A DNA stretch of 64,000 nt from JANMDS01 sp031430575. GTDB lineage: Bacteria > Pseudomonadota > Gammaproteobacteria > Burkholderiales > Casimicrobiaceae. Location of the stretch: NCBI GenBank assembly GCA_031430575.1, contig JANPBT010000060.1:107209-171208 (forward strand), written 5' to 3'. Of the stretch, positions 26,649 to 35,490 are shown piece by piece. The translations under genes and the position numbers were made by a program. Every line of letters begins with the position of its first letter. Position 1 is the stretch's first letter. The notes below the pieces were generated by a model that was not told where the DNA came from, ran no database searches, and saw only the letters and a list, made by a program, of their open reading frames with translations.

Positions 26649-27320
26649 TTAGGCGCGGCGATCGGGTTCACTATTTTTGCGTCCGCGCTTACTGCGCGCG
26701 CTGAGATAGAGAATATCGAAGGTATTGGGCTTGATGATGATCGGCGCTTCTTCATCGCCCCGAATCCAGGTGCCCATTTCTGATTCTGCACCGACCACGA
26801 CGCCACGGTCATCATGATGGGCACGCAAACGTCGCGCAAACTGCCAGCGCCAGACTTGCGGGTGGGGCAGCCCGTAATGCGTTGCAATGTGGGTATCGGT
26901 AATCGGGCTGGGCTCGCGCCGACGATCAGGGCCATGAAAGCGCACCCAGTTATAAAACGCCCAAGTAAATAAACCACCGCACAAAAGGGCAACCCCAGAG
27001 GCAAACCCAGCGATGGCATTGAGCACGCCGCCAAAGCCGCCGAGCACGACAAAGTGCAAATCAAGCGCGCGATACCCCATCAGCCACGCTAAAAATAGCG
27101 CAACCCGAATAAACGACCACACGGTAAATGCAGCCATCACCGCACCAGTAATCAAAATGCCCGCGCGGCTAAACGAAATCATCAATCCCGGTGAAACCAC
27201 AATTGGCGGACGCTCGCGCAACGGGATCTCTTCATTCGCAGGCGCAGCACGGCCTTGCCCAGGAATGAGATGCAACGGGTGAGTATCTTGCTTGGGGACG
27301 ATAAAGGTTTTCTGCTTCAT
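26649..27320 (-). CDS. pgaD: poly-beta-1,6-N-acetylglucosamine synthesis accessory protein
   Basis: 223 aa from ATG 27318-27320, which overlaps the pgaC stop (ATGA). Two or more hydrophobic helices (about residues 45-75 and 85-125) followed by a charged cytoplasmic tail, as in PgaD. Its assignment rests on topology and on being last in pgaABCD. Longer than E. coli PgaD (137 aa), with an extra C-terminal part (ITDTHIATHYGLPHPQVWRWQ). In E. coli PgaD partners PgaC in c-di-GMP-controlled polymer synthesis. Confidence 0.8.
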   Translation of the reverse strand: MKQKTFIVPKQDTHPLHLIPGQGRAAPANEEIPLRERPPIVVSPGLMISFSRAGILITGAVMAAFTVWSFIRVALFLAWLMGYRALDLHFVVLGGFGGVLNAIAGFASGVALLCGGLFTWAFYNWVRFHGPDRRREPSPITDTHIATHYGLPHPQVWRWQFARRLRAHHDDRGVVVGAESEMGTWIRGDEEAPIIIKPNTFDILYLSARSKRGRKNSEPDRRA

Positions 27321-28645
27321 TGCCCTGCGCCTCCGCCTGCAGGCGCAGCCGCGGGTGAGGCCGCAGCAGCTGGCATATGGGCGCCCCGGTCGGTGGTTGT
27401 CCACTTACCGCGCGAACCGCGCTTACGCATCATCGTTTTCGGCACCGCCCACACAGTGGTGGCGGTGTTTAAAACCCAATACGCAACGGGATACCAGATC
27501 ATCCAAGAGTACACACGCGAAAGTTTGTGGTCATAGCGGCTATCAAAGACTAATGATAAACCGATTTGGCACATACAGGTAACACCGATGAGCAGCCCAT
27601 TGAAGCCGGGCATCAGCGTGGCCACCTGTAACCATTGCGGGAGCGGCACGCCGAGCGCGCCCAGCGCCCACAAAAAGACGGCAATCGACATGCAGTAAGC
27701 CCAGAAAACACTGATAAAAAACTCCAGATAAACGGGCATCATCCGGCGGCAGCGCCAGACAAAAAAGAGTGGGAAATATTTTCCGAGTGTCTGAATGCCA
27801 CCCATTGCCCAGCGCAAGCGCTGCTTCCAAAGCCCAATTAAGGTCTCGGGCATCAAAATCCAGACCAACGCTCGCGGCTCGAAGCGAATATCCCAGCTGC
27901 GCAGCTGGAGCTTCCAGCTCACGTCGATGTCTTCGGTCAACATCTCGGGCGACCAATAGCCAACATCGTGGAGCGCGGCACGGCGAAACGCGACCACCAC
28001 ACCAGAGACGGTGAAAACGCGGCCATAGACCCGTTGCGCGCGCTTAATCAAGCCAATAATCGAAGAAAACTCACCCACCTGCAATCGCCCCAAAATCGTT
28101 GAGCGATTGCGCACGCGTGGATTACCGGTCACCGCAGCGACCCGAGGCCCACGCTCAAAATGCCACATGAGCCAGCTTACGGCATCTTCATCAAGCAACG
28201 CGTCGCCATCGATACAGATAAAAAATTCCGTTTTGGCAAACACTGCCGCAGTATCAAGCCCGATGGCTTTACCTTGATTTTCGGCCTGATGAATGACCCG
28301 CAGTTTTGGGTAGACGAGCATGAGCTCGTCAATGATCGCGCCAGTTTGATCTTTCGAGCCATCGTTGACCGCGATCACTTCGAAATTAGGGTAATTGGTG
28401 CGCATGGCTTGTGCGATTGTCTCGCGCGCGGTATCACCTTCGTTGTACATCGGAATGATGATGGTAACGGGCGGATAGGCTTGCAGCTCCGGCGGCTTGG
28501 AGAAATCGACTCGCCACTCATGGCGCAGCCAAAACATTAAGCCCGCGATCATCCAAAACCACGCCATAAACAGCGGGTAGACAAAGGTGAAATCAAACAA
28601 CGTCCAATGAACGATTTCGGTCCAGTGCGGCAGCGACGCAAACAT
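27317..28645 (-). CDS. pgaC: poly-beta-1,6-N-acetylglucosamine synthase
   Basis: 442 aa. Processive GT2 glycosyltransferase in the inner membrane: N-terminal helices (about 13-40), then D95 (NDGSKDQ), DGD 146-148, TED 237-239 and QRLRW 275-279, all the residues needed for UDP-GlcNAc binding and polymerisation, then C-terminal helices. Start overlaps the pgaB stop (TAATG). Product is the PNAG biofilm matrix. The tail is Ala/Pro/Gly rich (AAAASPAAAPAGGGAGQ). Confidence 0.93.
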   Translation of the reverse strand: MFASLPHWTEIVHWTLFDFTFVYPLFMAWFWMIAGLMFWLRHEWRVDFSKPPELQAYPPVTIIIPMYNEGDTARETIAQAMRTNYPNFEVIAVNDGSKDQTGAIIDELMLVYPKLRVIHQAENQGKAIGLDTAAVFAKTEFFICIDGDALLDEDAVSWLMWHFERGPRVAAVTGNPRVRNRSTILGRLQVGEFSSIIGLIKRAQRVYGRVFTVSGVVVAFRRAALHDVGYWSPEMLTEDIDVSWKLQLRSWDIRFEPRALVWILMPETLIGLWKQRLRWAMGGIQTLGKYFPLFFVWRCRRMMPVYLEFFISVFWAYCMSIAVFLWALGALGVPLPQWLQVATLMPGFNGLLIGVTCMCQIGLSLVFDSRYDHKLSRVYSWMIWYPVAYWVLNTATTVWAVPKTMMRKRGSRGKWTTTDRGAHMPAAAASPAAAPAGGGAGQ

Positions 28646-30306
28646 TAGCGCAGCTCCGCTCGACGCGAAAACGCGCGCCGCACGGTCGCAACGTCTGGCA
28701 TCGCACCCAACGTATCATCGGTTTTCCATCCAAAATTTAACCACGACTGGCGTTGCAGCAATCGCATTTTCTGCGCCAGCACTTCGGAAGTGTTACTCCG
28801 ATCTTCAAGTGAAAACTCAAACCAAATTTGGGCGCGCGGTGCAATCGCAGACCACCGATCTCGCAGCACTGCGCCATTGAGATCGACCGCAGGCGCAATC
28901 ACGCCATCGGGGCGCAAATCAGGTGGCAGAGAATCACGCAAAGCAGCATATACCTGCGGCGCAGTTTGATCGATCGCCCAGATCGCCAGATCGTCGGGGT
29001 GGGAATCACGAAGGCGTTGCGACCATTGCGTCACGACAGATTTCGCGGCCACAGCACCATCAAAATCAAATACAACGCCGGCCAGCGGAACAGTATCAAT
29101 GAGCGCATCAAATGCGCGTCGATAGTCGGCATCATTTATGACCAAATTTTTTGGCGGCTGCGTCGGCCAGCGCACTAACGCTTTCACGCCCAAGCGTGTA
29201 CGCAATTGCCAAGCGACCCGATTGAAAACATCTTCCGACGCACTCGCCTGCGTCGCAAATACCGCGCGTGCGCTCTCGCTATCGGTCCAAGCGGGGATCA
29301 GCACATGCGTAGCGCCGAGCGCGCTCACGCGATCAATCAAACGATCCAGCATTTTTTCGCGCTGCGCCGCTGTTACGCCAACCATTTCATCAATCCGGGC
29401 GGTCATAAAACGCACTGGCACTGGCTCTGGGGCCGCAAAAAGGCTTGAGAGGCGCGCGAGATCCGTGCGTGTCGAAACCAAATGCCGCTTAAGGCTAGTC
29501 AAGCGGCCTGGAATCGTATTGACGCCTTCGGTTAACGTCATGCCAACCGTCATCCCAAGATCGCGCGCGATCTGCGCGGCAGTGCCGGTAAATTCACCGA
29601 AGGGCCAGACGATCACACGCGGCGCGACACCGCTGAACTTTGCAATCACATCACGGCTTCGCGCCAGATCTGCACGAATCCGGTCAGCGTACCCCGCTTC
29701 CTCTTCACGCACGCGCAACCGTGAATCCCAAATGCGCACGACCGCTGCTGGCTGCTCTTGCCCTGAGTCATTGGCCAATAGGCCACGATGTAGATCATAA
29801 CTATGGGATGCAAATTCGATCAACGGCGAGCGTGCCAAAGTGCGTAACTGGGTATCGCTTAAAAATTGATCACGCCCAAATTGCTTACGTCCGTAGCGAA
29901 TGGGCCAGACAGCGTCATCTTCCACCCAGCGTCCAACCACCGCGATCACAGCCGAATATTGAAAGACTTCCAGCAACGGCAGCACGTTGGTATAGACACT
30001 GGCTAAGCCGTCATCGAAACTCAATAGCACCGCGCGCTCAGGCAGCGGCCGCTCACCGCGCTGCGCTGCCAACACGTCATCAATTTTTACAACGGTATAG
30101 CCCTCTTTGCGCAGCCACGCAAAATGGGCTGCGAGCTGATCGACGGTGATACCCAAATCATCGGCGATACTGCCCGATTTCAATTGCACATCGTGATAAC
30201 TCAACACATGCAGACTGCTGGACTGCGCCGCAGGAATCACCGCTGCGCATGCAATCACGGCAAACATGCGGATACACAATCGAAGCAAATTAATCACGGC
30301 AGCCAC
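28645..30306 (-). CDS. pgaB: PNAG N-deacetylase, short form
   Basis: 553 aa. N-terminal hydrophobic segment with VIAC-A, a possible lipobox, then a NodB-type deacetylase domain with SFDDG (96-100) and HSYDLHRG (metal His 168 and 173). The remaining about 250 residues correspond to the C-terminal PNAG-binding/hydrolase-like domain (MTARIDEMVGVTAAQREKM) but are about 100 shorter than in E. coli PgaB. Periplasmic; deacetylates PNAG so that it can be exported. Start overlaps pgaA by 13 nt. Two dispersed motifs inside: 28951-28964 exact (TAPQV) and 30223-30236 one mismatch (PAAQS, in the signal region). Confidence 0.9.
   Translation of the reverse strand: MAAVINLLRLCIRMFAVIACAAVIPAAQSSSLHVLSYHDVQLKSGSIADDLGITVDQLAAHFAWLRKEGYTVVKIDDVLAAQRGERPLPERAVLLSFDDGLASVYTNVLPLLEVFQYSAVIAVVGRWVEDDAVWPIRYGRKQFGRDQFLSDTQLRTLARSPLIEFASHSYDLHRGLLANDSGQEQPAAVVRIWDSRLRVREEEAGYADRIRADLARSRDVIAKFSGVAPRVIVWPFGEFTGTAAQIARDLGMTVGMTLTEGVNTIPGRLTSLKRHLVSTRTDLARLSSLFAAPEPVPVRFMTARIDEMVGVTAAQREKMLDRLIDRVSALGATHVLIPAWTDSESARAVFATQASASEDVFNRVAWQLRTRLGVKALVRWPTQPPKNLVINDADYRRAFDALIDTVPLAGVVFDFDGAVAAKSVVTQWSQRLRDSHPDDLAIWAIDQTAPQVYAALRDSLPPDLRPDGVIAPAVDLNGAVLRDRWSAIAPRAQIWFEFSLEDRSNTSEVLAQKMRLLQRQSWLNFGWKTDDTLGAMPDVATVRRAFSRRAELR
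28951..28964 (-). repeat. dispersed 14-mer, exact (reverse), intragenic
   Basis: In pgaB, coding APQV in QTAPQVYAA. Confidence 0.95.
30223..30236 (+). repeat. dispersed 14-mer, one mismatch, intragenic
   Basis: CTGCGCCGCAGGAA in the signal-peptide region of pgaB, coding PAAQ in VIPAAQSSS. Confidence 0.85.
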
Positions 30307-32765
30307 CGATGATCGATACTTAAAAACGCGCCCTGCCGCGTTTCTGGTTTACCGTCGTAGCCTCTGCGTAACCACTCCGCACCATAGCGCAGCTCTGTGC
30401 ACGGGCTCAGCCGCAGCACTTGCGCGTAGCGCCCGCCAAAGACGTCGGTCGCGGCTACATCACGCTGCCAATCACGGCCGCCGATGAGCGTGAGCTGATG
30501 GGTCAAGCTTTTGCTGTAAGCACGCCACTGCACCCACTCGCCGACGATTGAAAGCGCTGCGCCATGGCGACGGCTCGGGCTGAAATAAGGTGTGTCGCTA
30601 CGCTTACTATTGACGCTGTAGACATCGACACGGGAATCAAGATGCCCATGGGCGGTAGCGCGCCAGCGCTGCGTCCAGTTGAGGTTAATTTCAGTGCGAA
30701 CGTTGCCATCAGTGAGCTGCGCTGAGGCGAGGCCTAGATTGACCGCGGTCGATTCATGTGCCCGGTAGCCAAGCCCAATCCGCACGGCGGTTTGAGAGAT
30801 GTTTGATGCCAGCGCCCGCAGCGGGAGCTGGGCGTCGTTGCGCCCCACATCGCCAGTCAACCGCCAGCGATCATCCATCGCCCACGCGCCGCGCAAACTG
30901 ATGCCCACGTTGCCCGCATCATCGCCTAGCACGGATAGTTGCGCCGAAATATCTTCTTGCGCCCACTCAGCACCGAGGCTTGCGCCCTGACGCCGGATTT
31001 GCGCGCCATTTGCGCGGGTGTCTTGAGAATGGAAGCCCGTTGCGGTCAATCGTAGCTGATCTTGCCACCAGCCTGAATTGACGAGCATCTCCGCCCGGCG
31101 CTCACGATCTGCAGTGGCGATGCTCGCGGAATCGAGCGTGCGCGCGAGCCCAAGATCGAGCCGCGCATACGGTGCATCGTTAATCGCGCGATCACGCGCA
31201 GATCGCAAACCGGCGCGATTTTCAGGATCGAGACTGCGCGCTTCATCGAGCGCCCAGCGCGCGCCGACCCGATTGCCGCGCTGCAGACGGGTGTCGGCTA
31301 ACCTTGTAAGTGCGTTAATGTTTCGAGGGTTTTCACCGAGCAGCCATAGCAACTCCTCTTCGGCTTGCTCAGGCCAACCGCGGGTGGCCATCGTCTCAAC
31401 CCGGAGCAGCGCTGCCTCGACGTTTGCGGGTGCATCTTCCGCCAATGGCTTGGCGGCCTGCCACGCAGCATCCACGTGATCGGTATAGAGCAGCGCACGC
31501 GCCCACAACACTCGAAAGCGCAAGACCGCAGCCTGATCGATGGCTTCACCGGCGACCGGATTGCGGGCACGGTCTACCATTTTTTTGGCGTAGATCAGGG
31601 CGTCGTCTGCGCGCTCGGCCTCAAGCAAGGCAAAAAAGTAACCGACTTGAGTATTCGCATCATTTACGCCTTCGGTAAATGCTTTTTCAAACCATTGAAT
31701 CGCCGCAACGGGCGCGCGCTGAGCCAATAGCACTTGCGCAATCACCGGCGAAAACCACGCCGGAAACGCAGCCTGCGACGCGAGCAATGGGGTGAGGGCT
31801 TCGTAGGCTTCAGCGAAGCGTCCGCGATCAGCCAAAAGCGCGATACGATCCCGCAAACCGCCTTCAAACTGCGCCGCAGGTACGCCTGCAAATTGCTGGG
31901 GTAATGCGGCTAATTCGTCGATCACCGCATCCGTTCGAAAGCGATATTCGCGAAGGGCCTCATCGGTATAAAAATAGCGGCTCTCGAGCGCGAGTGCATC
32001 TTGTGCAAGTTTTGCGCGTTGGGCAGACGTTAACGTTGTAGCCGGGATCGCACTGCGGGCGAGCTCGGGCAGCCCCAATCGTATGAGCGCGGCAAACCGC
32101 ATTTGTAACGCCGCGATATTTGTGTCATCGCGTCGCAGCATTTCATTGCTGAAGCGCAGCACCTCCAAGTCGTTGTTTTGAGCTTGTGCAATCAACGCAC
32201 GCGCTTCGAGTGCTGCGATTTCAATCGCTGGCGTCCGCGCTCCAGCAAGCGTGTCGATGGTTTTTGTGGCAGCGTCAAATTCACGCTGCCCCACGAGCGC
32301 AAGTGCGCGCCCGATAGCGGCATCAGCGTCCTCTGGATTTTTACCCAATATTGCGTCATAGGCTTGCTGCGATCGCGCGAAATCGGCGCTTCGCCGCGCC
32401 GCTCGACCAAGGGCAGAAAGGGCATAGATCGGCATTTGCGCGAGGTCTTGCCCAGCCGCTAAGGCCACCGCCTTTTGCGTTGCCCCGGCACTATTTGCAA
32501 TCTCAATCGCATCGAAACGAATACGTTGATTTTCAGGCGCTGCGGCCAGCGCCGCTTCGATCTGCTGCAACGCTTCTGGGATCGCACCGCGCCGATACTG
32601 AACGAGCGCTTGTTCATACGCTTCAAGCGCATTTACCGCGCCCGTTTGGGCCCATACCTGCGGCGCAGATTGCAGGCAAAAAGCACTGAATACGCAAATC
32701 CAAGCGAGCATTCTGCAGGCGCGCGCGGAGGCTGTCGAAATGCGCGGAAGCGCAAGACGATGCAT
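30294..32765 (-). CDS. pgaA: PNAG outer-membrane export porin
   Basis: About 823 aa from ATG 32763-32765 (MHRLALPRISTASARACRMLAWICVFSAF), chosen because a signal peptide ending VWAQ starts there; the frame continues upstream to another ATG 63 nt away. Residues about 45-520 are TPR-like helical repeats (ALEAYEQALVQYRRGAIPEAL). The last about 300 residues are alternating beta strands (LRLTATGFHSQDTRANGAQI; WRATAHGHLDSRVDVYSV), a 16-strand-type barrel, ending in an aromatic-rich RWLP. First gene of pgaABCD. Exact 14-mers at 31869 (VPAAQF) and 32655 (SAPQV, at the signal-peptide end). Confidence 0.9.
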   Translation of the reverse strand: MHRLALPRISTASARACRMLAWICVFSAFCLQSAPQVWAQTGAVNALEAYEQALVQYRRGAIPEALQQIEAALAAAPENQRIRFDAIEIANSAGATQKAVALAAGQDLAQMPIYALSALGRAARRSADFARSQQAYDAILGKNPEDADAAIGRALALVGQREFDAATKTIDTLAGARTPAIEIAALEARALIAQAQNNDLEVLRFSNEMLRRDDTNIAALQMRFAALIRLGLPELARSAIPATTLTSAQRAKLAQDALALESRYFYTDEALREYRFRTDAVIDELAALPQQFAGVPAAQFEGGLRDRIALLADRGRFAEAYEALTPLLASQAAFPAWFSPVIAQVLLAQRAPVAAIQWFEKAFTEGVNDANTQVGYFFALLEAERADDALIYAKKMVDRARNPVAGEAIDQAAVLRFRVLWARALLYTDHVDAAWQAAKPLAEDAPANVEAALLRVETMATRGWPEQAEEELLWLLGENPRNINALTRLADTRLQRGNRVGARWALDEARSLDPENRAGLRSARDRAINDAPYARLDLGLARTLDSASIATADRERRAEMLVNSGWWQDQLRLTATGFHSQDTRANGAQIRRQGASLGAEWAQEDISAQLSVLGDDAGNVGISLRGAWAMDDRWRLTGDVGRNDAQLPLRALASNISQTAVRIGLGYRAHESTAVNLGLASAQLTDGNVRTEINLNWTQRWRATAHGHLDSRVDVYSVNSKRSDTPYFSPSRRHGAALSIVGEWVQWRAYSKSLTHQLTLIGGRDWQRDVAATDVFGGRYAQVLRLSPCTELRYGAEWLRRGYDGKPETRQGAFLSIDHRWLP
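31869..31882 (+). repeat. dispersed 14-mer, exact, intragenic
   Basis: In pgaA, coding PAAQ in GVPAAQFEG. Confidence 0.95.
32655..32668 (-). repeat. dispersed 14-mer, exact (reverse), intragenic
   Basis: In the pgaA signal peptide, coding APQV in QSAPQVWAQ. Confidence 0.95.
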
Positions 32766-32978
32766 GAAATGAATCCCCGAAAGCGGCGAAGGGTGCTGCC
32801 AAAATTCCATTGTTGCCGTTACCCGCAAATAATCACGGTAAGCTCATGATTTAATTTGATTATAGAGATCGTGAAGTGAAAATAATGCGTTTTGCATATG
32901 AATTTACGTCGCGCTTTAAATTCCTGCAACAGTGGAGTGCGCTTCGCGCTTTTTCCTCGGGAATACACCCGTACCGCT

Positions 32979-32984
32979 TATAAT
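32979..32984 (+). promoter_or_regulatory. -10 box upstream of the cytochrome pair
   Basis: A perfect TATAAT 33 bp before the first cytochrome ATG. No clear -35 at the usual spacing (TTTTCC lies a few bases too far). Confidence 0.45.
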
Positions 32985-33016
32985 TCGGAGGTTTTTCGAG
33001 ACCCTAAATCCACACT

Positions 33017-33379
33017 ATGTTGAAACGTTCGGCACTCGTCGTCGCCGCGACCCTCTTTGGAGTGGCCATCGCCGCCCCTAGCTTTGCCCAAGTCAAGGGC
33101 GACGCAAACGCAGGTAAAGAAAAAATTCAAATGTGCCAAGGCTGTCACGGCATTGAAGGCTATCGCACCGCGTATCCTGAAGTCTTCCATGTGCCGCGCA
33201 TTGGCGGCCAGCATGAAGCTTACTTACTTTCAGCGCTGAAAGCCTATAAGACGGGGGAACGCAATCACCCTTCAATGCGCGCGATTGCGGGTAGCCTGAG
33301 CGAGCAAGATATGGCTAATTTGTCGGCGTTTTATGCCCAAAGCCAGCCGGGTAGCCGCACGACACACGGGAAGAAGTAA
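33017..33379 (+). CDS. periplasmic cytochrome c, c553/c4-type
   Basis: 120 aa. Signal peptide MLKRSALVVAATLFGVAIAAPSFAQ, one haem motif CQGCH (about residues 40-44) and a Met-containing C-terminal part (SMRAIAGSLSEQDMANLSAFYAQ) typical of class I cytochromes; a Met there would be the sixth ligand. The stop overlaps the start of the next cytochrome (TAATG). Probable soluble electron carrier; donor and acceptor are not evident. Confidence 0.92.
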   Translation: MLKRSALVVAATLFGVAIAAPSFAQVKGDANAGKEKIQMCQGCHGIEGYRTAYPEVFHVPRIGGQHEAYLLSALKAYKTGERNHPSMRAIAGSLSEQDMANLSAFYAQSQPGSRTTHGKK

Positions 33380-33705
33380 TGAAAACAACCTCATTTTTGG
33401 CCTTAATCTGCGCCGCAGGTTTCAGCGCAACCACTCTCGCTGCTGATATTACCGCTGGTGAAAAAAAAGCCGCGGAAGTCTGCGCTGCCTGCCATGGCAA
33501 AGACGGCAACTCGGCAACCGATCAATTTCCAAAAATCGCCGGTCAACATCGCGATTTCTTGGCGAAATCACTCACCGACTATAAATCCGGCGAGCGCAAA
33601 AACTCCATCATGGCGGGCTTCTCCGCTGCGCTCTCTAAGCAAGACATTGAAAATCTCGCGCTCTACTTCTCCAAGCAAAAAAGCACGCTGCATGCCCGCT
33701 ACTAG
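33379..33705 (+). CDS. periplasmic cytochrome c, c553/c4-type
   Basis: 108 aa. Signal peptide MKTTSFLALICAAGFSATTLAAD, haem motif CAACH, and KNSIMAGFSAALSKQDIENLALYFSKQ with the axial Met. Similar in plan to the gene before it; together they look like a split di-haem c4 cytochrome. The signal peptide contains CTGCGCCGCAGGTT (33408-33421), a one-mismatch dispersed motif read as CAAG. Confidence 0.93.
   Translation: MKTTSFLALICAAGFSATTLAADITAGEKKAAEVCAACHGKDGNSATDQFPKIAGQHRDFLAKSLTDYKSGERKNSIMAGFSAALSKQDIENLALYFSKQKSTLHARY
33408..33421 (+). repeat. dispersed 14-mer, one mismatch, intragenic
   Basis: In the second cytochrome's signal peptide, coding CAAG in LICAAGFSA. Confidence 0.85.
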
Positions 33706-33721
33706 CGCGCTGCGAGGCTCT

Positions 33722-33752
33722 AAAAAACGGCAGCGTTACGCTGCCGTTTTAA
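33722..33752 (+). terminator. rho-independent terminator after the cytochrome pair
   Basis: ACGGCAGCG-TTA-CGCTGCCGT stem (33727-33735 / 33739-33747) flanked by A6 and TTTT, 20 nt after the stop. An ordinary terminator, not built from the dispersed motif. Confidence 0.9.
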
Positions 33753-33770
33753 TTTAAGGTTCTCAAGCTC

Positions 33771-34685
33771 ATGGCTTCAAGCTTACTTGCCCTGATCGAC
33801 GATATTGCCACGCTGCTCGACGACGTGGCGGTGATGACCAAAGTCGCGGCCCAAAAAACGGCTGGGGTACTCGGCGACGATCTTGCACTCAACGCCCAGC
33901 AAGTCTCTGGCGTGCGGGCAGATCGCGAGCTGCCCGTGGTTTGGGCCGTGGCCAAGGGCTCGTTTCTAAACAAGCTCATTTTGGTGCCAACCGCGCTCGC
34001 GATTAGCTACTTTGCGCCAAAGCTGATCACACCGCTGCTCATGCTCGGCGGCGCATATCTCTGCTTCGAAGGCGCGGAAAAAGTGCTGCACAAATTCTTT
34101 CATTCTAAAAAAGAAGATCATAAAAATCACAAACTAAATCTCGCGGCCAATAAAGACGCGCACATTGATTTAGTACAGTTTGAGAAAGAAAAAATCAAAG
34201 GCGCGATCCGTACCGATTTCGTTTTGTCGGGTGAAATCATCGTGATCACCTTGGGCACCGTCGCTGGCGCTGTTTTTTCAAAGCAGCTCGCAGTGCTCTC
34301 ATCCATTGCGATGGTGATGACCGTCGGCGTCTACGGGCTGGTCGCAGCGATTGTAAAAGTCGATGATGCTGGGCTTGCGCTAATGCAGTCAAAAAGGAGC
34401 GCAGCGCAAGCGCTCGGGCGTGCAATTTTGGTGTTTGCGCCGTGGCTCATGAAATCACTTTCAGTGATTGGCACCATCGCGATGTTCCTCGTCGGTGGCA
34501 GCATCTTGCTACACGGCGTGCCCGTCCTTTCTCATATTATCGACGGCATGGTTGCCCAGCACGTAGGGTTTGTGCGGGCACTCGCGGGCACCCTTAGCGA
34601 AGGCATCGTCGGGTTTATTGCCGGTGCGCTTTTGGTGGCGATATTCACTCTCGTTAAGCGGTTAACGCGCAGGCGCACACATTGA
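33771..34685 (+). CDS. DUF808 (YedI-like) membrane protein
   Basis: 304 aa. MASSLLALIDDIATLLDDVAVMTKVAAQKTAGVLGDDLALNAQQVSG is the DUF808 signature, followed by several membrane helices (about 65-100, 155-190, 225-300) and a charged segment (HSKKEDHKNHKLN). Inner membrane; function unknown in the family. The next gene starts inside its stop codon. Confidence 0.88.
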   Translation: MASSLLALIDDIATLLDDVAVMTKVAAQKTAGVLGDDLALNAQQVSGVRADRELPVVWAVAKGSFLNKLILVPTALAISYFAPKLITPLLMLGGAYLCFEGAEKVLHKFFHSKKEDHKNHKLNLAANKDAHIDLVQFEKEKIKGAIRTDFVLSGEIIVITLGTVAGAVFSKQLAVLSSIAMVMTVGVYGLVAAIVKVDDAGLALMQSKRSAAQALGRAILVFAPWLMKSLSVIGTIAMFLVGGSILLHGVPVLSHIIDGMVAQHVGFVRALAGTLSEGIVGFIAGALLVAIFTLVKRLTRRRTH

Positions 34686-35422
34686 AAATCGCCCCGCAAA
34701 TACCTGCGGCGCAGATTTTGTATTCGCAAGGCTTTGGCTCGCGCCGTGATTGCGCAGCGCTGCTTAAGCGCGGCGCGCTCTCAATTGCGGGCAGCGTGAT
34801 CCGCGATGCTGAAAAATTAATCGATACCGATGCACTGCATTTTTCAGTGGACGATTGCGCATGGCAATACACAGAAAAAGCTTACATCATGCTGCATAAA
34901 CCTGCAGGAACCGAGTGCTCCGCTAAGCCCTCGCACTGGCCCAGCGTGTTTGATTTGCTGCCAGCGCCGCTGCGCAATCGCCCGGTTAAAGGCGGGCAAA
35001 ACGGCGTCCAAGCGGTCGGTCGTCTCGATCAAGACGCAACGGGAATGCTGCTCTTGTCTGACGACGGGCAATTTATTCATCGCCTGAATTCGCCGAAGCA
35101 TCACGTTCAGAAAATCTACGAAGTGACGACCGCTGAGCCTATTTCTGCGCCGCAGGTACAGGCATTAATCGAAGGCGTTGAGATGACCGATACGCCTGCG
35201 CCTGTGCGCGCCGCCGCGTGCGTGCAAACGGGCGCGCACACCCTAGCGCTCACGCTCACCGAAGGCAAGTATCACCAAGTCAAGCGCATGATCGCAGCTG
35301 CTGGAAATCACGTTGTCGCCCTGCACCGCGCCCAAATTGGAGCGCTCACAATGCCCCCCGATTTAGCGCCGGGCCAATGGCGCTGGCTCGCCGCGAGCGA
35401 GCTTGCGCGGCTCAGCCCGTAA
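34682..35422 (+). CDS. rsuA: RsuA-family rRNA pseudouridine synthase
   Basis: 246 aa from TTG 34682, which overlaps the DUF808 stop. S4 RNA-binding domain at about residues 12-55 (ILYSQGFGSRRDCAALLKRG), catalytic motif GRLDQDATGMLLLSDDG with nucleophile D116, and the C-terminal HQVKRMIAAAGNHVVALHR motif. RsuA modifies U516 of 16S rRNA; the close RluB/E/F relatives use 23S rRNA, so the exact site is uncertain. The dispersed motif at 34701 encodes IPAAQI in the extra N-terminal leader before the S4 domain; another at 35145 encodes SAPQV. Confidence 0.88.
   Translation: MKIAPQIPAAQILYSQGFGSRRDCAALLKRGALSIAGSVIRDAEKLIDTDALHFSVDDCAWQYTEKAYIMLHKPAGTECSAKPSHWPSVFDLLPAPLRNRPVKGGQNGVQAVGRLDQDATGMLLLSDDGQFIHRLNSPKHHVQKIYEVTTAEPISAPQVQALIEGVEMTDTPAPVRAAACVQTGAHTLALTLTEGKYHQVKRMIAAAGNHVVALHRAQIGALTMPPDLAPGQWRWLAASELARLSP
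34701..34714 (-). repeat. dispersed 14-mer, exact (reverse), intragenic
   Basis: At codons 7-11 of the rsuA-like gene, coding PAAQ in QIPAAQILY. Confidence 0.95.
35145..35158 (+). repeat. dispersed 14-mer, exact, intragenic
   Basis: In the rsuA-like gene, coding APQV in PISAPQVQAL. Confidence 0.95.
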
Positions 35423-35428
35423 ACGCTA

Positions 35429-35478
35429 TACCTGCGGCGCAGAATTGCGCTTTTTGGGCTCAATCTGCGCCGCAGGTA
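35429..35478. terminator. inverted pair of exact 14-mers between rsuA and acetyltransferase
   Basis: Reverse copy 35429-35442 then forward copy 35465-35478, so the arms are TACCTGCGGCGCAG and CTGCGCCGCAGGTA with a 22-nt loop containing TTTTTGGG. Opposite polarity to the 6578/6613 pair; no T-run follows, so a weak terminator or a leader hairpin. Confidence 0.7.
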
Positions 35479-35490
35479 TAAACCAATTCT

